Shown: piece by piece, positions 29,818-38,995 of the stretch | Layout of the letters: each line of letters begins with the position of its first letter | Position numbering within the stretch: the stretch's first letter is position 1 | Assembly (NCBI GenBank): GCA_022774325.1 | Contig: JALFNN010000064.1 | Span: 17,694 to 81,693 of the forward strand | DNA from: a bacterium | Lineage (GTDB): Bacteria; Bacillota; Clostridia; Lachnospirales; Lachnospiraceae | Direction of reading: 5' to 3' | DNA length: 64,000 nucleotides | Notes under the pieces: generated by a model | Told to the model about the DNA's origin: nothing | Databases searched by the model: none | Seen by the model: only the letters and a program-made list of their open reading frames with translations | Position numbers and translations under genes: made by a program

Positions 29818-30279
29818 TTACATAATTTGCGCTTTATCTTGACTGCTTAAAAAGCTGTTATGATACTCTTTCCGGAATGTCACATCTTCGCTAAACCATG
29901 CAGGTGGTACAAAAGAATTCGCGGAAGCTTCATCCGGAAATTCTACTTCTGCAAGAATAAGAGGCGCAAGATCACCTTTAAAGACATCCAGCTCAATCGT
30001 AAGTGACTCGTCAAAAGGAATACGATAGCGCTCTTTTGAAATGAGGCGGCCGTCAGCCTTCGAAATAAGGTGTAAGTAGGACTCCCTGGTAAGTGGGAGG
30101 TTGTATTCCTCGCGGACCATGAAGCCTTTGGACTTGTAGGTCAAGATGTAATCATCCCCGTCCCTGCGGGCACGAACAACCGGATCTGTACAGAGATATC
30201 CCTGTTCCAGTGAGCGATGTGGGTAGCGCTCATAATCATCGGGAAGTTCTCTGACCAGATATTTTCTTTCGATTTCCAT
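29818..30279 (-). CDS. CYTH-domain protein (triphosphate tunnel metalloenzyme family)
   Basis: A 153-residue protein starting MEIERKYLV, the ExExK signature of CYTH enzymes, followed by alternating charged strands (VRARRDGDDYILTYKSKG, ELDVFKGDLAPLILAEVEF) that form the tunnel. Bacterial members are usually inorganic triphosphatases or act on related triphosphates; some were named class IV adenylate cyclases. AAAGGAG precedes the ATG. It is a separate unit with its own promoter. Confidence 0.9.
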   Translation of the reverse strand: MEIERKYLVRELPDDYERYPHRSLEQGYLCTDPVVRARRDGDDYILTYKSKGFMVREEYNLPLTRESYLHLISKADGRLISKERYRIPFDESLTIELDVFKGDLAPLILAEVEFPDEASANSFVPPAWFSEDVTFRKEYHNSFLSSQDKAQIM

Positions 30280-30343
30280 AACAGATCAAACTCCTTTGCT
30301 GATCGTGCGGCGGATCAGATCCCGTCACATGATGCTTAATAAT

Positions 30344-30372
30344 AGTATAAAGAAATATGAGGAACTTTACAA
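30344..30372 (-). promoter_or_regulatory. promoter of the CYTH gene
   Basis: On the minus strand TTGTAA (30367-30372), 17 bases, TATACT (30344-30349). Confidence 0.7.
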
Positions 30373-30381
30373 GAGCAGGAA

Positions 30382-30410
30382 TTGCTTTTTTTGAAGGCGT
30401 CTGTTAGAAT
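30382..30410 (+). promoter_or_regulatory. promoter of the DJ-1 gene
   Basis: TTGCTT (30382-30387), 17 bases, TAGAAT (30405-30410). It is back to back with the CYTH promoter. Confidence 0.5.
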
Positions 30411-30464
30411 CTAAGTGTTGAGTATGAATTATGAGTGTTATTTCCGGAAAGGATGGTTTAAAAG

Positions 30465-31022
30465 ATGAGTGAAGTTTGTGTATTTCTCGCAGATGGATTT
30501 GAAGAAATTGAAGGTCTGACTGTTGTGGATGTCCTGCGCAGAGCCGGAATCAGTGTAGAGACAGTTTCTGTTATGGAAAAAAAGAAGATAACAGGTTCTC
30601 ATAAAATTCTTGTGAAGGCAGACAAGAAATTTGAAAAAGCAGATTTTTCTGAGACAAAAATGTTGGTACTTCCCGGTGGTCTTACGGGCACCAGAAATCT
30701 TGGAGCGCATAAGGAACTGGCAAAACTGATCGTGCAATTTGCCCGGGAAGGAAAGTATCTTGCCGCGATCTGTGCTGCCCCGACGATTATCGGAGGAATG
30801 GGATTGCTGAAGGGAAAGAAAGCTACATGCTATCCATCTATGGAAGATGGGCTTGTGGGGGCAGAGACGGTTGCCGAGGGCGCAGTGATCGATGGAAATG
30901 TGATTACGGGACGTGGAATGGGCGCTTCTTTGGATTTCGCATTTGCACTTGTGGAGGTACTTCGTGGGCGTGAGAAGGCGGATGAAATTGCGAAGCAGAT
31001 CGTATATGAAGGAAGGAAATAG
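30465..31022 (+). CDS. DJ-1/PfpI family protein
   Basis: A 185-residue class I glutamine amidotransferase-like protein. It has the glutamate-containing start VFLADGFEEIEGLTVVDVL and the nucleophile elbow AAICAAPTIIGG with the reactive cysteine. Members include stress-protective deglycase-like proteins, and their reactions are debated. The next gene, a lipoprotein, begins on the base after its stop codon, so the two are probably co-transcribed. Confidence 0.93.
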   Translation: MSEVCVFLADGFEEIEGLTVVDVLRRAGISVETVSVMEKKKITGSHKILVKADKKFEKADFSETKMLVLPGGLTGTRNLGAHKELAKLIVQFAREGKYLAAICAAPTIIGGMGLLKGKKATCYPSMEDGLVGAETVAEGAVIDGNVITGRGMGASLDFAFALVEVLRGREKADEIAKQIVYEGRK

Positions 31023-31694
31023 ATGAAAGGCTACAAACGCAGATGTCTGGCTGTGATTATGCTGATCTGTGTACTGGCTTCGGGAATGACAGGATGCTCC
31101 CAAAATGCAGAGGATGCGTCAGCTTATGTGCAGGCTGATCTGGATCTCATTTTTCAGGGAGAGAAGGAAGGCGCAAAACAGTTCATTGAAGCTTCCGACA
31201 AGGAGCTTGAAGAAATGTATGAAAACGGTATCACGGCATTTGTGGAGAACTATTTGACCGGGACAGATGACTCGCAGCAGACACTTACGGAATCGTATGC
31301 TTATCTTGTAAAAGAGATTTTTCGTGCGATGCGTTATCAGGTTGGCGAGGGAAAGAAAAAAAACGGAAGCATATTTGAGGTCGAAGTACAGTATGAACCG
31401 GTCGATGTATTTACGACATTTATTCCGAAACTGCAGCAGGAGACAGAGCGGATCGAACAGGCTGCAAAAAATGGAAAGTATGAGGGAACCGATGAGGAGA
31501 TTCAGCAGGCGATGATGAGTGAATATCTGATAAATTCATATGAGCTGCTGAAGGAATCTTATATCGAAATGGATTATCTGGAAAAGGAGACTTATACATT
31601 TACCGTCACGAAAGAAGGGAGAGACTCTCTTTCCATGGATGAAGATGAGATAAATACCTTTATCGTAAGGATTTTAGCACTTGATAAACTGTAG
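31023..31694 (+). CDS. predicted lipoprotein of unknown function
   Basis: A 223-residue protein with a lipoprotein signal peptide and lipobox GMTGC (Cys25). The mature part is acidic and helical (IEASDKELEEMYENGI, IPKLQQETERIEQAAKNG), with no domain I recognise. Lachnospiraceae genomes hold many lipoproteins of this size, often in small families. It directly follows the DJ-1 gene without a gap. The tig promoter lies in the last codons of this gene. Confidence 0.75.
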   Translation: MKGYKRRCLAVIMLICVLASGMTGCSQNAEDASAYVQADLDLIFQGEKEGAKQFIEASDKELEEMYENGITAFVENYLTGTDDSQQTLTESYAYLVKEIFRAMRYQVGEGKKKNGSIFEVEVQYEPVDVFTTFIPKLQQETERIEQAAKNGKYEGTDEEIQQAMMSEYLINSYELLKESYIEMDYLEKETYTFTVTKEGRDSLSMDEDEINTFIVRILALDKL

Positions 31695-31709
31695 AATACA
31701 TGCTATACT
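31681..31709 (+). promoter_or_regulatory. promoter of tig-clpP
   Basis: TTGATA (31681-31686), 17 bases, TATACT (31704-31709). It overlaps the 3' end of the lipoprotein gene. Confidence 0.7.
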
Positions 31710-31777
31710 ATCAAAATGAGTGTAATGTAGATAAGTCTGTCCGACTTTTCACATATATATATTAGGAGGAAATGGTA

Positions 31778-33064
31778 ATGAGTTTACAAGTTGAAAGATT
31801 AGAACACAATATGGCAAAGCTTACGATTGAAGTTTCCGCAGAAGAACTGGAAGGAGCACTTCAGAAAGCTTATCAGAAGCAGAAAGGAAAGATCAGCATT
31901 CCTGGATTCCGTAAAGGCAAAGTTCCGCGTCAGCTGGTTGAGAAAATGTACGGACCGGAGATCTTCTATGATGATGCAGCCAATGCACTGATTCCGGAAG
32001 CATATGCAAAAGCATATGATGAAAGCGGACTGGATATTGTTTCTCAGCCGAAGATCGATGTAACACAGATCGAGAAAGGCAAAGCATTTATCTTCACCGC
32101 AGAAGTAGCTGTTAAGCCGGAAGTAACGCTTGGACAGTACAAGGGAATCGAAGTAGACAGCTTCTCAACAGAAGTGTCAGCTGAAGAAGTAGAAGCGAAG
32201 CTGGCAGAAGAACAGAACAAGAATGCAAGAACCATTACAGTAGAAGGACGTCCGGTTCAGGATAAGGATGAAGTAGTTCTTGATTTTGAAGGATTTGTTG
32301 ACGGTGTTGCATTTGAAGGCGGAAAAGGAGAGAACTATCCTCTGACCATCGGTTCCGGTTCTTTCATTCCGGGATTTGAAGAGCAGTTGATCGGCGTTGA
32401 ACCGGAACAGGAAGTAGAAGTTAAGGTAACCTTCCCGGAAGATTACCATGCAGAAGATCTGAAGGGCAAAGATGCAGTATTCAAATGTACCGTTCATGAG
32501 ATCAAAGCAAAAGAACTTCCGGAACTGGATGATGAATTTGCATCTGAAGTTTCTGAATTTGATACACTGGAAGAATACAAGGCTGACGTTGAGAAGAAGT
32601 TGAGAGAAGAAAAAGAAAGCACAGGCAAGAGAGCTCAGGAAGACCAGGCAGTGAATGCGATTATCGCAAATGCTGAGATGGACCTTCCGGAAGCAATGAT
32701 CGAGACTGAAGCAAGACAGATGCTTGATAATTTCGCTCAGAGACTGCAGCAGCAGGGACTTACCTTTGAACAGTATATGCAGTTCACAGGAATGACTGTT
32801 GATAAGATGACAGAAGAGATGCGTCCGCAGGCTGAGAAGAGAATCAAGACAAGACTGGTTCTCGAAGCAATCGTAAGTGCTGAGAACATCGAAGTTTCCG
32901 ATGAGAGACTGGATGAGGAAGTTGCCAAGATGGCAGAAGCTTACGGAATGGAAGTTGATAAGCTGAAAGAATACATGGGCGACAGAGAAAAAGAACAGAT
33001 GAAACTGGATATGGCAGTTCAGGATGCGATTACATTCGTTGTAGAGAATGCCGTAGTAAAATAA
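31778..33064 (+). CDS. tig: trigger factor
   Basis: Ribosome-bound chaperone with peptidyl-prolyl isomerase activity, the first chaperone for nascent chains. The 428-residue protein has the ribosome-docking motif (GFRKGKVPRQLVEKMYG), a central FKBP-type isomerase domain (KDEVVLDFEGFVDGVAFEGG) and a C-terminal helical chaperone domain. AGGAGG at 31764-31769 is eight bases from the ATG at 31778; the in-frame ATG at 31772 is too close. clpP follows after 67 bases. Confidence 0.97.
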   Translation: MSLQVERLEHNMAKLTIEVSAEELEGALQKAYQKQKGKISIPGFRKGKVPRQLVEKMYGPEIFYDDAANALIPEAYAKAYDESGLDIVSQPKIDVTQIEKGKAFIFTAEVAVKPEVTLGQYKGIEVDSFSTEVSAEEVEAKLAEEQNKNARTITVEGRPVQDKDEVVLDFEGFVDGVAFEGGKGENYPLTIGSGSFIPGFEEQLIGVEPEQEVEVKVTFPEDYHAEDLKGKDAVFKCTVHEIKAKELPELDDEFASEVSEFDTLEEYKADVEKKLREEKESTGKRAQEDQAVNAIIANAEMDLPEAMIETEARQMLDNFAQRLQQQGLTFEQYMQFTGMTVDKMTEEMRPQAEKRIKTRLVLEAIVSAENIEVSDERLDEEVAKMAEAYGMEVDKLKEYMGDREKEQMKLDMAVQDAITFVVENAVVK

Positions 33065-33131
33065 ATGAGTATTATAATGCTGGCTGCATCTTGCGACCGG
33101 CAGTGGTAATGAAGAATCAGGAGGCGTGTAC

Positions 33132-33713
33132 ATGAGTTTAGTACCTTATGTCATTGAACAGACAAGCCGTGGAGAACGTTCTTACGACATTTATTCAAGA
33201 CTTTTAAAGGAAAGAATTATTTTCCTTGACACAGAAGTAAATGATGCATCCGCAAGCGTGATCGTTGCACAGATGCTTTTCCTGGAAGCGGAGGATCCGG
33301 ACAAAGATATTCAGTTCTATATTAACAGCCCGGGCGGCTCTATTTCAGCCGGAATGGCCATCTATGATACAATGAATTATGTGAAATGTGATGTGTCCAC
33401 AATGTGCATGGGAATGGCGGCAAGTATGGGAGCATTTCTTCTTGCAGGAGGAACCAAAGGCAAACGTTTTGCTCTTCCGAACGCCGAGATTATGATTCAT
33501 CAGCCGTCAGGCGGAGCACAGGGTCAGGCAACTGAGATTGAGATTAATGCAAAGCATATTTTGCAGATCAGAGAAAGAATGAACAGGCTGATGGCAGCGA
33601 ATACAGGCCAGAGCTATGAGACGATTGCAGCAGATACAGAGAGAGATAACTGGAAGACTGCAGAAGAAGCTGTGGCTTACGGACTGATTGATAAGGTTGT
33701 GACAAGCCGGTAG
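33132..33713 (+). CDS. clpP: ATP-dependent Clp protease proteolytic subunit
   Basis: Serine protease chambers that degrade proteins fed by ClpX or ClpA/C. The 193-residue protein carries the serine motif [14 protein letters not shown], the histidine motif [16 protein letters not shown] and a later aspartate. AGGAGG is seven bases before the ATG at 33132. It lies in the conserved tig-clpP-clpX-lon order. Confidence 0.97.
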   Translation: MSLVPYVIEQTSRGERSYDIYSRLLKERIIFLDTEVNDASASVIVAQMLFLEAEDPDKDIQFYINSPGGSISAGMAIYDTMNYVKCDVSTMCMGMAASMGAFLLAGGTKGKRFALPNAEIMIHQPSGGAQGQATEIEINAKHILQIRERMNRLMAANTGQSYETIAADTERDNWKTAEEAVAYGLIDKVVTSR

Positions 33714-33719
33714 TGAAAG

Positions 33720-33756
33720 TGGGAATGTTCGCAGAACCGGGCATTCCCATTTCTAA
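33720..33756 (+). terminator. weak terminator after clpP
   Basis: TGGGAATG (33720-33727) pairs with CATTCCCA (33742-33749), followed by TTTCTAAATTT. Confidence 0.5.
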
Positions 33757-33829
33757 ATTTAAAAAACGGGAGAGTTTGCCCGATTAGGGGCAGGATATGA
33801 GATTTGTATGAATTGTGTGAGGTGAAAAT

Positions 33830-35080
33830 ATGGCAGGCAGATATGATGATGTCGTAAGATGTTCCTTCTGTAATAAAACACAGGCTCAGGTGCGCAAAAT
33901 GATTGCCGGACCGAACGGAGTGTATATTTGTGACAGGTGTGTGGATGTCTGTGCCGAGATCATTGAGGAAGAGCTGGAGTATGACGAAGGCGAAAAATAC
34001 GAAGATATCAATTTATTGAAGCCGGAAGAAATCAAAGAATTTCTTGACGACTATGTGATCGGACAGGAGGAAGCTAAAAAGGTTCTGTCTGTGTCTGTTT
34101 ATAATCATTATAAAAGAATTATGGCAGAGAAGGACCTGGGCGTGGAACTGCAGAAGAGTAACATTCTTATGGTAGGTCCGACAGGATGCGGAAAGACATT
34201 TCTTGCACAGTCACTGGCAAAGATCCTGAATGTACCATTTGCCATAGCTGACGCAACGGCTCTTACTGAAGCTGGATACGTCGGCGAAGACGTAGAAAAT
34301 ATTCTTTTGAAAATTATCCAGGCTGCGGACGGTGATATCGAACGTGCGGAGCATGGAATCATTTATATTGATGAGATTGATAAGATTACGAGAAAATCGG
34401 AGAATCCTTCCATCACAAGGGATGTTTCCGGTGAAGGCGTTCAGCAGGCACTCCTTAAGATTCTGGAAGGCACGATCGCCAATGTTCCGCCGCAGGGCGG
34501 AAGAAAGCATCCACATCAGGAACTGATCCAGATCGATACGACCAATATCCTGTTCATCTGTGGTGGTGCGTTTGAAGGAATTGATAAGATCATTGAAAAG
34601 AGACTGGATAAGAAATCGATTGGTTTCGGTGCGGAAATCGCAGGAAAGCATGAATATAATATCGATCGTCTTCTCGGACAGATCCTTCCGCAGGATCTTG
34701 TGAAATTCGGTCTGATACCGGAGCTGGTAGGACGTGTTCCGGTTACGGTTGCGCTTGAGTCGCTGGATCGCGAGGCGCTGATCCGGATACTAACAGAGCC
34801 GAAAAATGCGATTGTAAAACAGTATCAGAAACTGCTGGAACTGGATGGTGTGGATCTGGAATTTGACCAGGATGCGCTGGAGGCAATCGCAGATACTTCA
34901 CTGAAGCGTAATACCGGAGCGAGAGGACTGCGTGCGATCATGGAGAATGTGATGATGGATACCATGTATCATGCACCATCCGATGAAAGTCTGAAATACT
35001 GCAGAATTACGAAAGAAGCGGTGCTTGGAAAGAACACACCACTGCTTCAGCAAGAAGAAAGAAAATCAGAAAGTGCATAG
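33830..35080 (+). CDS. clpX: Clp protease ATP-binding subunit ClpX
   Basis: AAA+ unfoldase that feeds substrates to ClpP. The 416-residue protein starts with the C4 zinc-binding domain (CSFCNKTQ then CDRCVDVC), has Walker A GPTGCGKT at 116-123, Walker [11 protein letters not shown] and the ClpP-contact loop region (IGFGAEI). GAGGTG precedes the ATG. It is separated from lon by a terminator. Confidence 0.98.
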   Translation: MAGRYDDVVRCSFCNKTQAQVRKMIAGPNGVYICDRCVDVCAEIIEEELEYDEGEKYEDINLLKPEEIKEFLDDYVIGQEEAKKVLSVSVYNHYKRIMAEKDLGVELQKSNILMVGPTGCGKTFLAQSLAKILNVPFAIADATALTEAGYVGEDVENILLKIIQAADGDIERAEHGIIYIDEIDKITRKSENPSITRDVSGEGVQQALLKILEGTIANVPPQGGRKHPHQELIQIDTTNILFICGGAFEGIDKIIEKRLDKKSIGFGAEIAGKHEYNIDRLLGQILPQDLVKFGLIPELVGRVPVTVALESLDREALIRILTEPKNAIVKQYQKLLELDGVDLEFDQDALEAIADTSLKRNTGARGLRAIMENVMMDTMYHAPSDESLKYCRITKEAVLGKNTPLLQQEERKSESA

Positions 35081-35110
35081 CAGTACGTATGCAAAAAATA
35101 CGGAACATAT

Positions 35111-35145
35111 GGGTGCTGACGGGGAAACCTGAAGCACCCTTTTTA
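35111..35145 (+). terminator. clpX terminator
   Basis: GGGTGCT (35111-35117) pairs with AGCACCC (35133-35139), followed by TTTTT. Confidence 0.75.
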
Positions 35146-35185
35146 CAAACAGTTTGAATGGATAGAAAAGGGAGAGAAGAAATAC

Positions 35186-37576
35186 ATGAATAGAATGGCA
35201 AGTATGCCCATGGTTGCTCTTCGTGGAATGACGATCATGCCGGAAATGGTGGTACATTTCGATATCAGCAGGAAACGTTCCATCGAGGCAGTGCAGGAAG
35301 CCATGGCAGGAGACCAGAAGATTTTCCTGATCGCTCAAAGAGATATTGAGGTGGATAATCCGGAGATGAAGGATCTGTATCGCGTCGGAACGGTTGCAAC
35401 TGTGAAGCAGATCCTTAAACTGCCGAAGCAGATCATCAGGGTTCTCGTATCCGGAGAAGAGCGGGCGGTTCTGGAACATCTGGAGGTCAGTGATCCATAT
35501 ATGCGCGGCTACATCAAGATTCTGGATGAAGAGACCCCGCTTCTGACCGGTGAACTGAATAAAGAAGCGATGGTTCGGGGACTTCGGGAAATGTATGTGG
35601 AATATGCGATGCGCAATCCGAAGATCACTAAGGATATGGTGAACCAGATTCAGCAGATCACAGATCTCCGTAAAATGGTAAATCAGGTGGCGGCGAATTT
35701 GCCGATTGCTTACACGGATCTTCAGGAAATTCTGGAAGAAACCGATTTTATGAAACAGTACGAGCTTCTGGCATTTAAACTGGTCAACGAGGTTCAGATC
35801 ATGAATATCCGCGACGAGATACAGAATAAAGTCAAAGAGCGTGTTGACAAGCATCAGAGAGAGTATATACTTCGGGAAGAACTGAAGCTGATCCGTGAAG
35901 AACTGGGCGATGATACGACACTCTCGGATGCGGAGGAATTTGCAAATGCTGTGGAGGCACTGGAGGCGCCGGAAGAGGTAAAAGAGAAACTTCGCAAGGA
36001 AGTGAGGAGATTTAAGAACTCACTGCAAAGTCCAGCGGAAGCCGGTGTTGTCCGTACTTATATTGAAACGATGCTGGAAATGCCATGGGATAAAAGAGCG
36101 GAGGACTTTACGGATTTAACCTATGCGAAGAATCTTCTGGAAAAAGAACATTACGGACTGGAAGAAGTAAAAGAGCGTGTGCTGGAATTTCTTGCGGTGC
36201 GTGCACTTACGAAAAAAGGAGACAGTCCGATTCTCTGCCTGGTCGGCCCTCCGGGAACCGGAAAAACATCGATCGCAAGATCTCTTGCAAAAGCGCTGAA
36301 AAAGCCGTATGTCCGCATTTCGCTGGGTGGTGTGCGCGATGAAGCGGAGATCCGCGGGCACAGGAAGACTTATGTGGGCGCGATGCCGGGAAGAATCGCA
36401 AACGGAATCAAGGCGGCCGGTGTGAAAAATCCGCTGCTGCTTCTGGATGAAATTGATAAAGTCAGCACAGACTATAAAGGTGATACGTTTTCTGCACTGC
36501 TGGAAGTGCTGGACAGTGAGCAGAACAATAAGTTCCGGGATCATTACCTTGAAGTTCCGCTGGATCTTTCCGAAGTGACATTCGTGACGACCGCGAACAC
36601 ACTGCAGACGATTCCAAGGCCGCTTCTGGACCGTATGGAAGTGATCGAGATCAGCAGTTATACAGAGAACGAGAAGCTTCATATCGCAGAAGAACATCTG
36701 ATTCCGAAGCAGTTGGAGAGACACGGACTCACCAAAGACCAGCTTACGATCAGCAAGGGTGTTGTCTGGAAAATGGCAAGAAATTATACGAAAGAAGCGG
36801 GCGTGCGTCAGTTGGAACGTGAGATCGGAAATATTTGCAGAAAGGCAGCAAAAGAGATATTTGAACACGATAAGAAACGAATCCAGGTGACGGAGAGGAA
36901 TCTGGTGAAATACCTAGGCAAGGAGAAATATACCTATCAGATGGCAAATGCAGAGGATGAAGTCGGTATCGTTCGTGGACTTGCCTGGACCAGTGTGGGC
37001 GGTGATACCCTTCAGATCGAAGTCAATGTAATGCCGGGGAAAGGCGAGATCATGCTGACCGGACAGCTCGGCGATGTTATGAAAGAATCTGCCCGGACCG
37101 GAATCAGTTATATTCGTTCCATCAGCGAGGCTCAGAATGTACCGGCGGATTTCTTTGAAAAACATGATATTCACATTCATATACCAGAGGGCGCTGTTCC
37201 GAAGGACGGACCGTCAGCCGGAATTACCATGGCCACGGCGATGTTCTCCGCCATCACCGGGAAGAAAGTGTGCGCAGATCTTGCGATGACCGGTGAAATT
37301 ACACTGCGTGGTCGTGTATTACCGATCGGCGGGCTCAAGGAGAAACTTCTGGCGGCCAAGAACGCAGGAATCCATACGGTTCTCGTGCCGAAGGAAAATA
37401 CGAAAGATGTGGAAGAGATTTCCTCAGAGATTACAAAAGGACTGGAAATCATACCGGTGGCCCATATGAGGGAAGTGCTGGAACACGCGATTTGTGTGGA
37501 AAAGGATGCCTGCGAAGGAGTAGAAGACTGTTATGAGAAGGATGTTTGCGCAGGGTCGGAAATCTGTGCGGAATAG
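35186..37576 (+). CDS. lon: ATP-dependent protease Lon, with cysteine-repeat tail
   Basis: Cytosolic AAA+ serine protease for misfolded and regulatory proteins. The 796-residue protein has the LAN N-terminal domain, Walker A GPPGTGKT at 354-361, and the protease block PKDGPSAGITMAT with catalytic Ser677 and a lysine in GGLKEKLLAAKNAG. The family normally ends soon after the protease domain. Here about 30 extra residues carry five cysteines at exact six-residue spacing (770, 776, 782, 788, 794). AAAGGGAGAG precedes the ATG. engB follows after 15 bases. Confidence 0.97.
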   Translation: MNRMASMPMVALRGMTIMPEMVVHFDISRKRSIEAVQEAMAGDQKIFLIAQRDIEVDNPEMKDLYRVGTVATVKQILKLPKQIIRVLVSGEERAVLEHLEVSDPYMRGYIKILDEETPLLTGELNKEAMVRGLREMYVEYAMRNPKITKDMVNQIQQITDLRKMVNQVAANLPIAYTDLQEILEETDFMKQYELLAFKLVNEVQIMNIRDEIQNKVKERVDKHQREYILREELKLIREELGDDTTLSDAEEFANAVEALEAPEEVKEKLRKEVRRFKNSLQSPAEAGVVRTYIETMLEMPWDKRAEDFTDLTYAKNLLEKEHYGLEEVKERVLEFLAVRALTKKGDSPILCLVGPPGTGKTSIARSLAKALKKPYVRISLGGVRDEAEIRGHRKTYVGAMPGRIANGIKAAGVKNPLLLLDEIDKVSTDYKGDTFSALLEVLDSEQNNKFRDHYLEVPLDLSEVTFVTTANTLQTIPRPLLDRMEVIEISSYTENEKLHIAEEHLIPKQLERHGLTKDQLTISKGVVWKMARNYTKEAGVRQLEREIGNICRKAAKEIFEHDKKRIQVTERNLVKYLGKEKYTYQMANAEDEVGIVRGLAWTSVGGDTLQIEVNVMPGKGEIMLTGQLGDVMKESARTGISYIRSISEAQNVPADFFEKHDIHIHIPEGAVPKDGPSAGITMATAMFSAITGKKVCADLAMTGEITLRGRVLPIGGLKEKLLAAKNAGIHTVLVPKENTKDVEEISSEITKGLEIIPVAHMREVLEHAICVEKDACEGVEDCYEKDVCAGSEICAE
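37493..37567 (+). repeat. degenerate 36-bp tandem repeat encoding the Lon cysteine tail
   Basis: Units 37493-37528 and 37529-37564 each encode a 12-residue pattern C-x-E-K-D-x-C-x-G-x-E-x, followed by a third cysteine codon at 37565-37567. Confidence 0.85.
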
Positions 37577-37591
37577 GGAGGTGAATGGAGA

Positions 37592-38182
37592 GTGGTTATT
37601 AAGAATGTAAATCTGGAGACAGTATGCGGAATCACCAGTAAACTGCCGGACAATGAGCTGCCTGAGATCGCATTTGCAGGGAAGTCAAATGTAGGAAAGT
37701 CCTCCCTCATCAATGCACTGATGAACCGGAAAGCGTATGCGCGCATTTCGGCAAAACCGGGAAAGACGCAGACCATTAATTTTTATAATATCAATGAAGC
37801 GGTCTATCTGGTGGATCTGCCGGGATATGGCTATGCGAAAGTATCGGAACAGGAAAAAATCCAGTGGGGACAGCTGATCGAGCGATACCTGCATGGATCA
37901 AAACAGCTGAAAGCAGTCTTTCTTCTGATCGATATCCGGCATGATCCTTCAGCGAATGATAAGATGATGTACGATTGGATCGTGGCGCAGGGATACAACC
38001 CGATCATTATTGCGACAAAGCTGGATAAGATCAAGAGAAGTCAGATCCAGAAGCAGGTGAAAGCAATCAAGGAAGGACTTAAGCTTCAGCCGGGGACGGT
38101 TGTGATTCCGTTTTCTGCGGAGACGAAGCAGGGACGGGAAGAGATATGGGAGCTGGCAGAGGAGGTTTGTTCTTTGTCTTGA
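37592..38182 (+). CDS. engB: ribosome biogenesis GTP-binding protein EngB/YsxC
   Basis: Essential GTPase for large-subunit assembly. The 196-residue protein has G1 AGKSNVGKSSL, G3 DLPGYGYA and G4 ATKLDK. The start is GTG at 37592, with GGGAGG about ten bases upstream; no ATG in frame gives a better start. It follows lon by 15 bases, as in many Firmicutes. A long palindrome begins five bases after the stop. Confidence 0.96.
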   Translation: MVIKNVNLETVCGITSKLPDNELPEIAFAGKSNVGKSSLINALMNRKAYARISAKPGKTQTINFYNINEAVYLVDLPGYGYAKVSEQEKIQWGQLIERYLHGSKQLKAVFLLIDIRHDPSANDKMMYDWIVAQGYNPIIIATKLDKIKRSQIQKQVKAIKEGLKLQPGTVVIPFSAETKQGREEIWELAEEVCSLS

Positions 38183-38187
38183 GGGAC

Positions 38188-38367
38188 GGAATCAGGCATA
38201 CTCTGAATGCGCCGACGCGCCGGAGGCTGCAACCGCAAATCAACAGCATGTAGTAAAAACTGAGATGTTCGCCAAGTGTGGCTCGCATCTCAGTTTTTTT
38301 TACATGCTGTAGGATTTGCGTTTTCCGCCTCCTCTGCTTAACCTCTGCATTCAGAGTATGCCTGATT
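38188..38367. repeat. 180-bp nested inverted repeat downstream of engB
   Basis: The outer arms 38188-38209 and 38346-38367 are perfect over 22 bp. Inside, GGAGGC pairs with GCCTCC, CGCAAATC with GATTTGCG, CAGCATGTA with TACATGCTG, and AAAACTGAGATG with CATCTCAGTTTT, around a small GCCA-AGTG-TGGC core. The inner hairpin plus T8 (38293-38300) can act as the engB terminator. The whole may be a MITE-like element. Confidence 0.85.
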
Positions 38368-38417
38368 CTTGGTAGGTTCAAGATGGGAGAACTTGGTGGG
38401 TGTGGAAGGGACGCATT

Positions 38418-38441
38418 CAGGCAGCCTAGGAGGGCTGCCTG
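38418..38441. other. short palindrome
   Basis: CAGGCAGCC (38418-38426) and GGCTGCCTG (38433-38441) form a perfect 9-bp hairpin with a six-base loop and no T-run. Its role is unknown. Confidence 0.5.
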
Positions 38442-38467
38442 TCACTGGGAATTGTATGGGGGGAGGG

Positions 38468-38758
38468 TTAATGTTTGGTTTGAGATGATAGTTCTAAGAG
38501 ATCGTGATAGAGGCTGACCAGGGTTGCGGAGAGGAGGAGACCGGCCAGGATGTCTTGATCCACTTTGAACAGACTTTTCCTGCGAATCAGCTGGCATAAT
38601 CCCAGAACAGCAAAGCCCCGTCCATTTTCCCATTTCAAAATCGCCGCCCGCGATACAAACAACTGCTCCTGAGTCAGATTCCTCTTCTTCCTAAGCACCT
38701 GAAGCTTCTCCCCATAAAACTCCCAATCCCAGCCGAGCGCAGCAAAGGCGTCCCCCAT
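38468..38758 (-). pseudogene. remnant of an XRE-type regulator
   Basis: A minus-strand reading frame of about 96 codons contains GEKLQVLRKKRNLTQEQL followed by VSRAAILKWENGRG. This matches the common XRE start in which about four residues separate those blocks, so part of the helix-turn-helix is missing. The downstream half (GFAVLGLCQLIRRKSLFKVDQ) looks like a frame-shifted or decayed continuation. There is no ribosome binding site, and long inverted repeats lie on both sides. Confidence 0.6.
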
Positions 38759-38791
38759 CGCCCCTATTCGATGTATAGGAAGTTTGAGTGA

Positions 38792-38983
38792 GCCGTAGGG
38801 AGGGTGTGAAAGGAAGGAGCGGAGGTTAAGCGGCACGACCGGAGAATTGGGAACCGAAGATGTCAGAATCCCGGTGCAGGAGGCACATTTGCCGACTACA
38901 CCGGGATTCTGTTTACATCTTCGAGTTCACAAGTCGCAGGGAGTAGAGCCTCGGAGCGACTCCTTTCACACCCTCCCTGCGGC
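38792..38983. repeat. 192-bp nested inverted repeat downstream of fucO
   Basis: The outer arms 38792-38814 and 38961-38983 match over 23 bp with one G-U type mismatch. The inner arms CGAAGATGT plus CAGAATCCCGGTG (from about 38855) pair with the matching sequence near 38900-38923, with a three-base bulge. The element ends 12 bp from the fucO stop codon. Confidence 0.8.
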
Positions 38984-38995
38984 GGACTAAAACCC

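Noticed and set aside
38079..38517. Reading frames across the engB palindrome on both strands
   Set aside because: They are open only because the palindrome lacks stops; no family resemblance or ribosome binding site.
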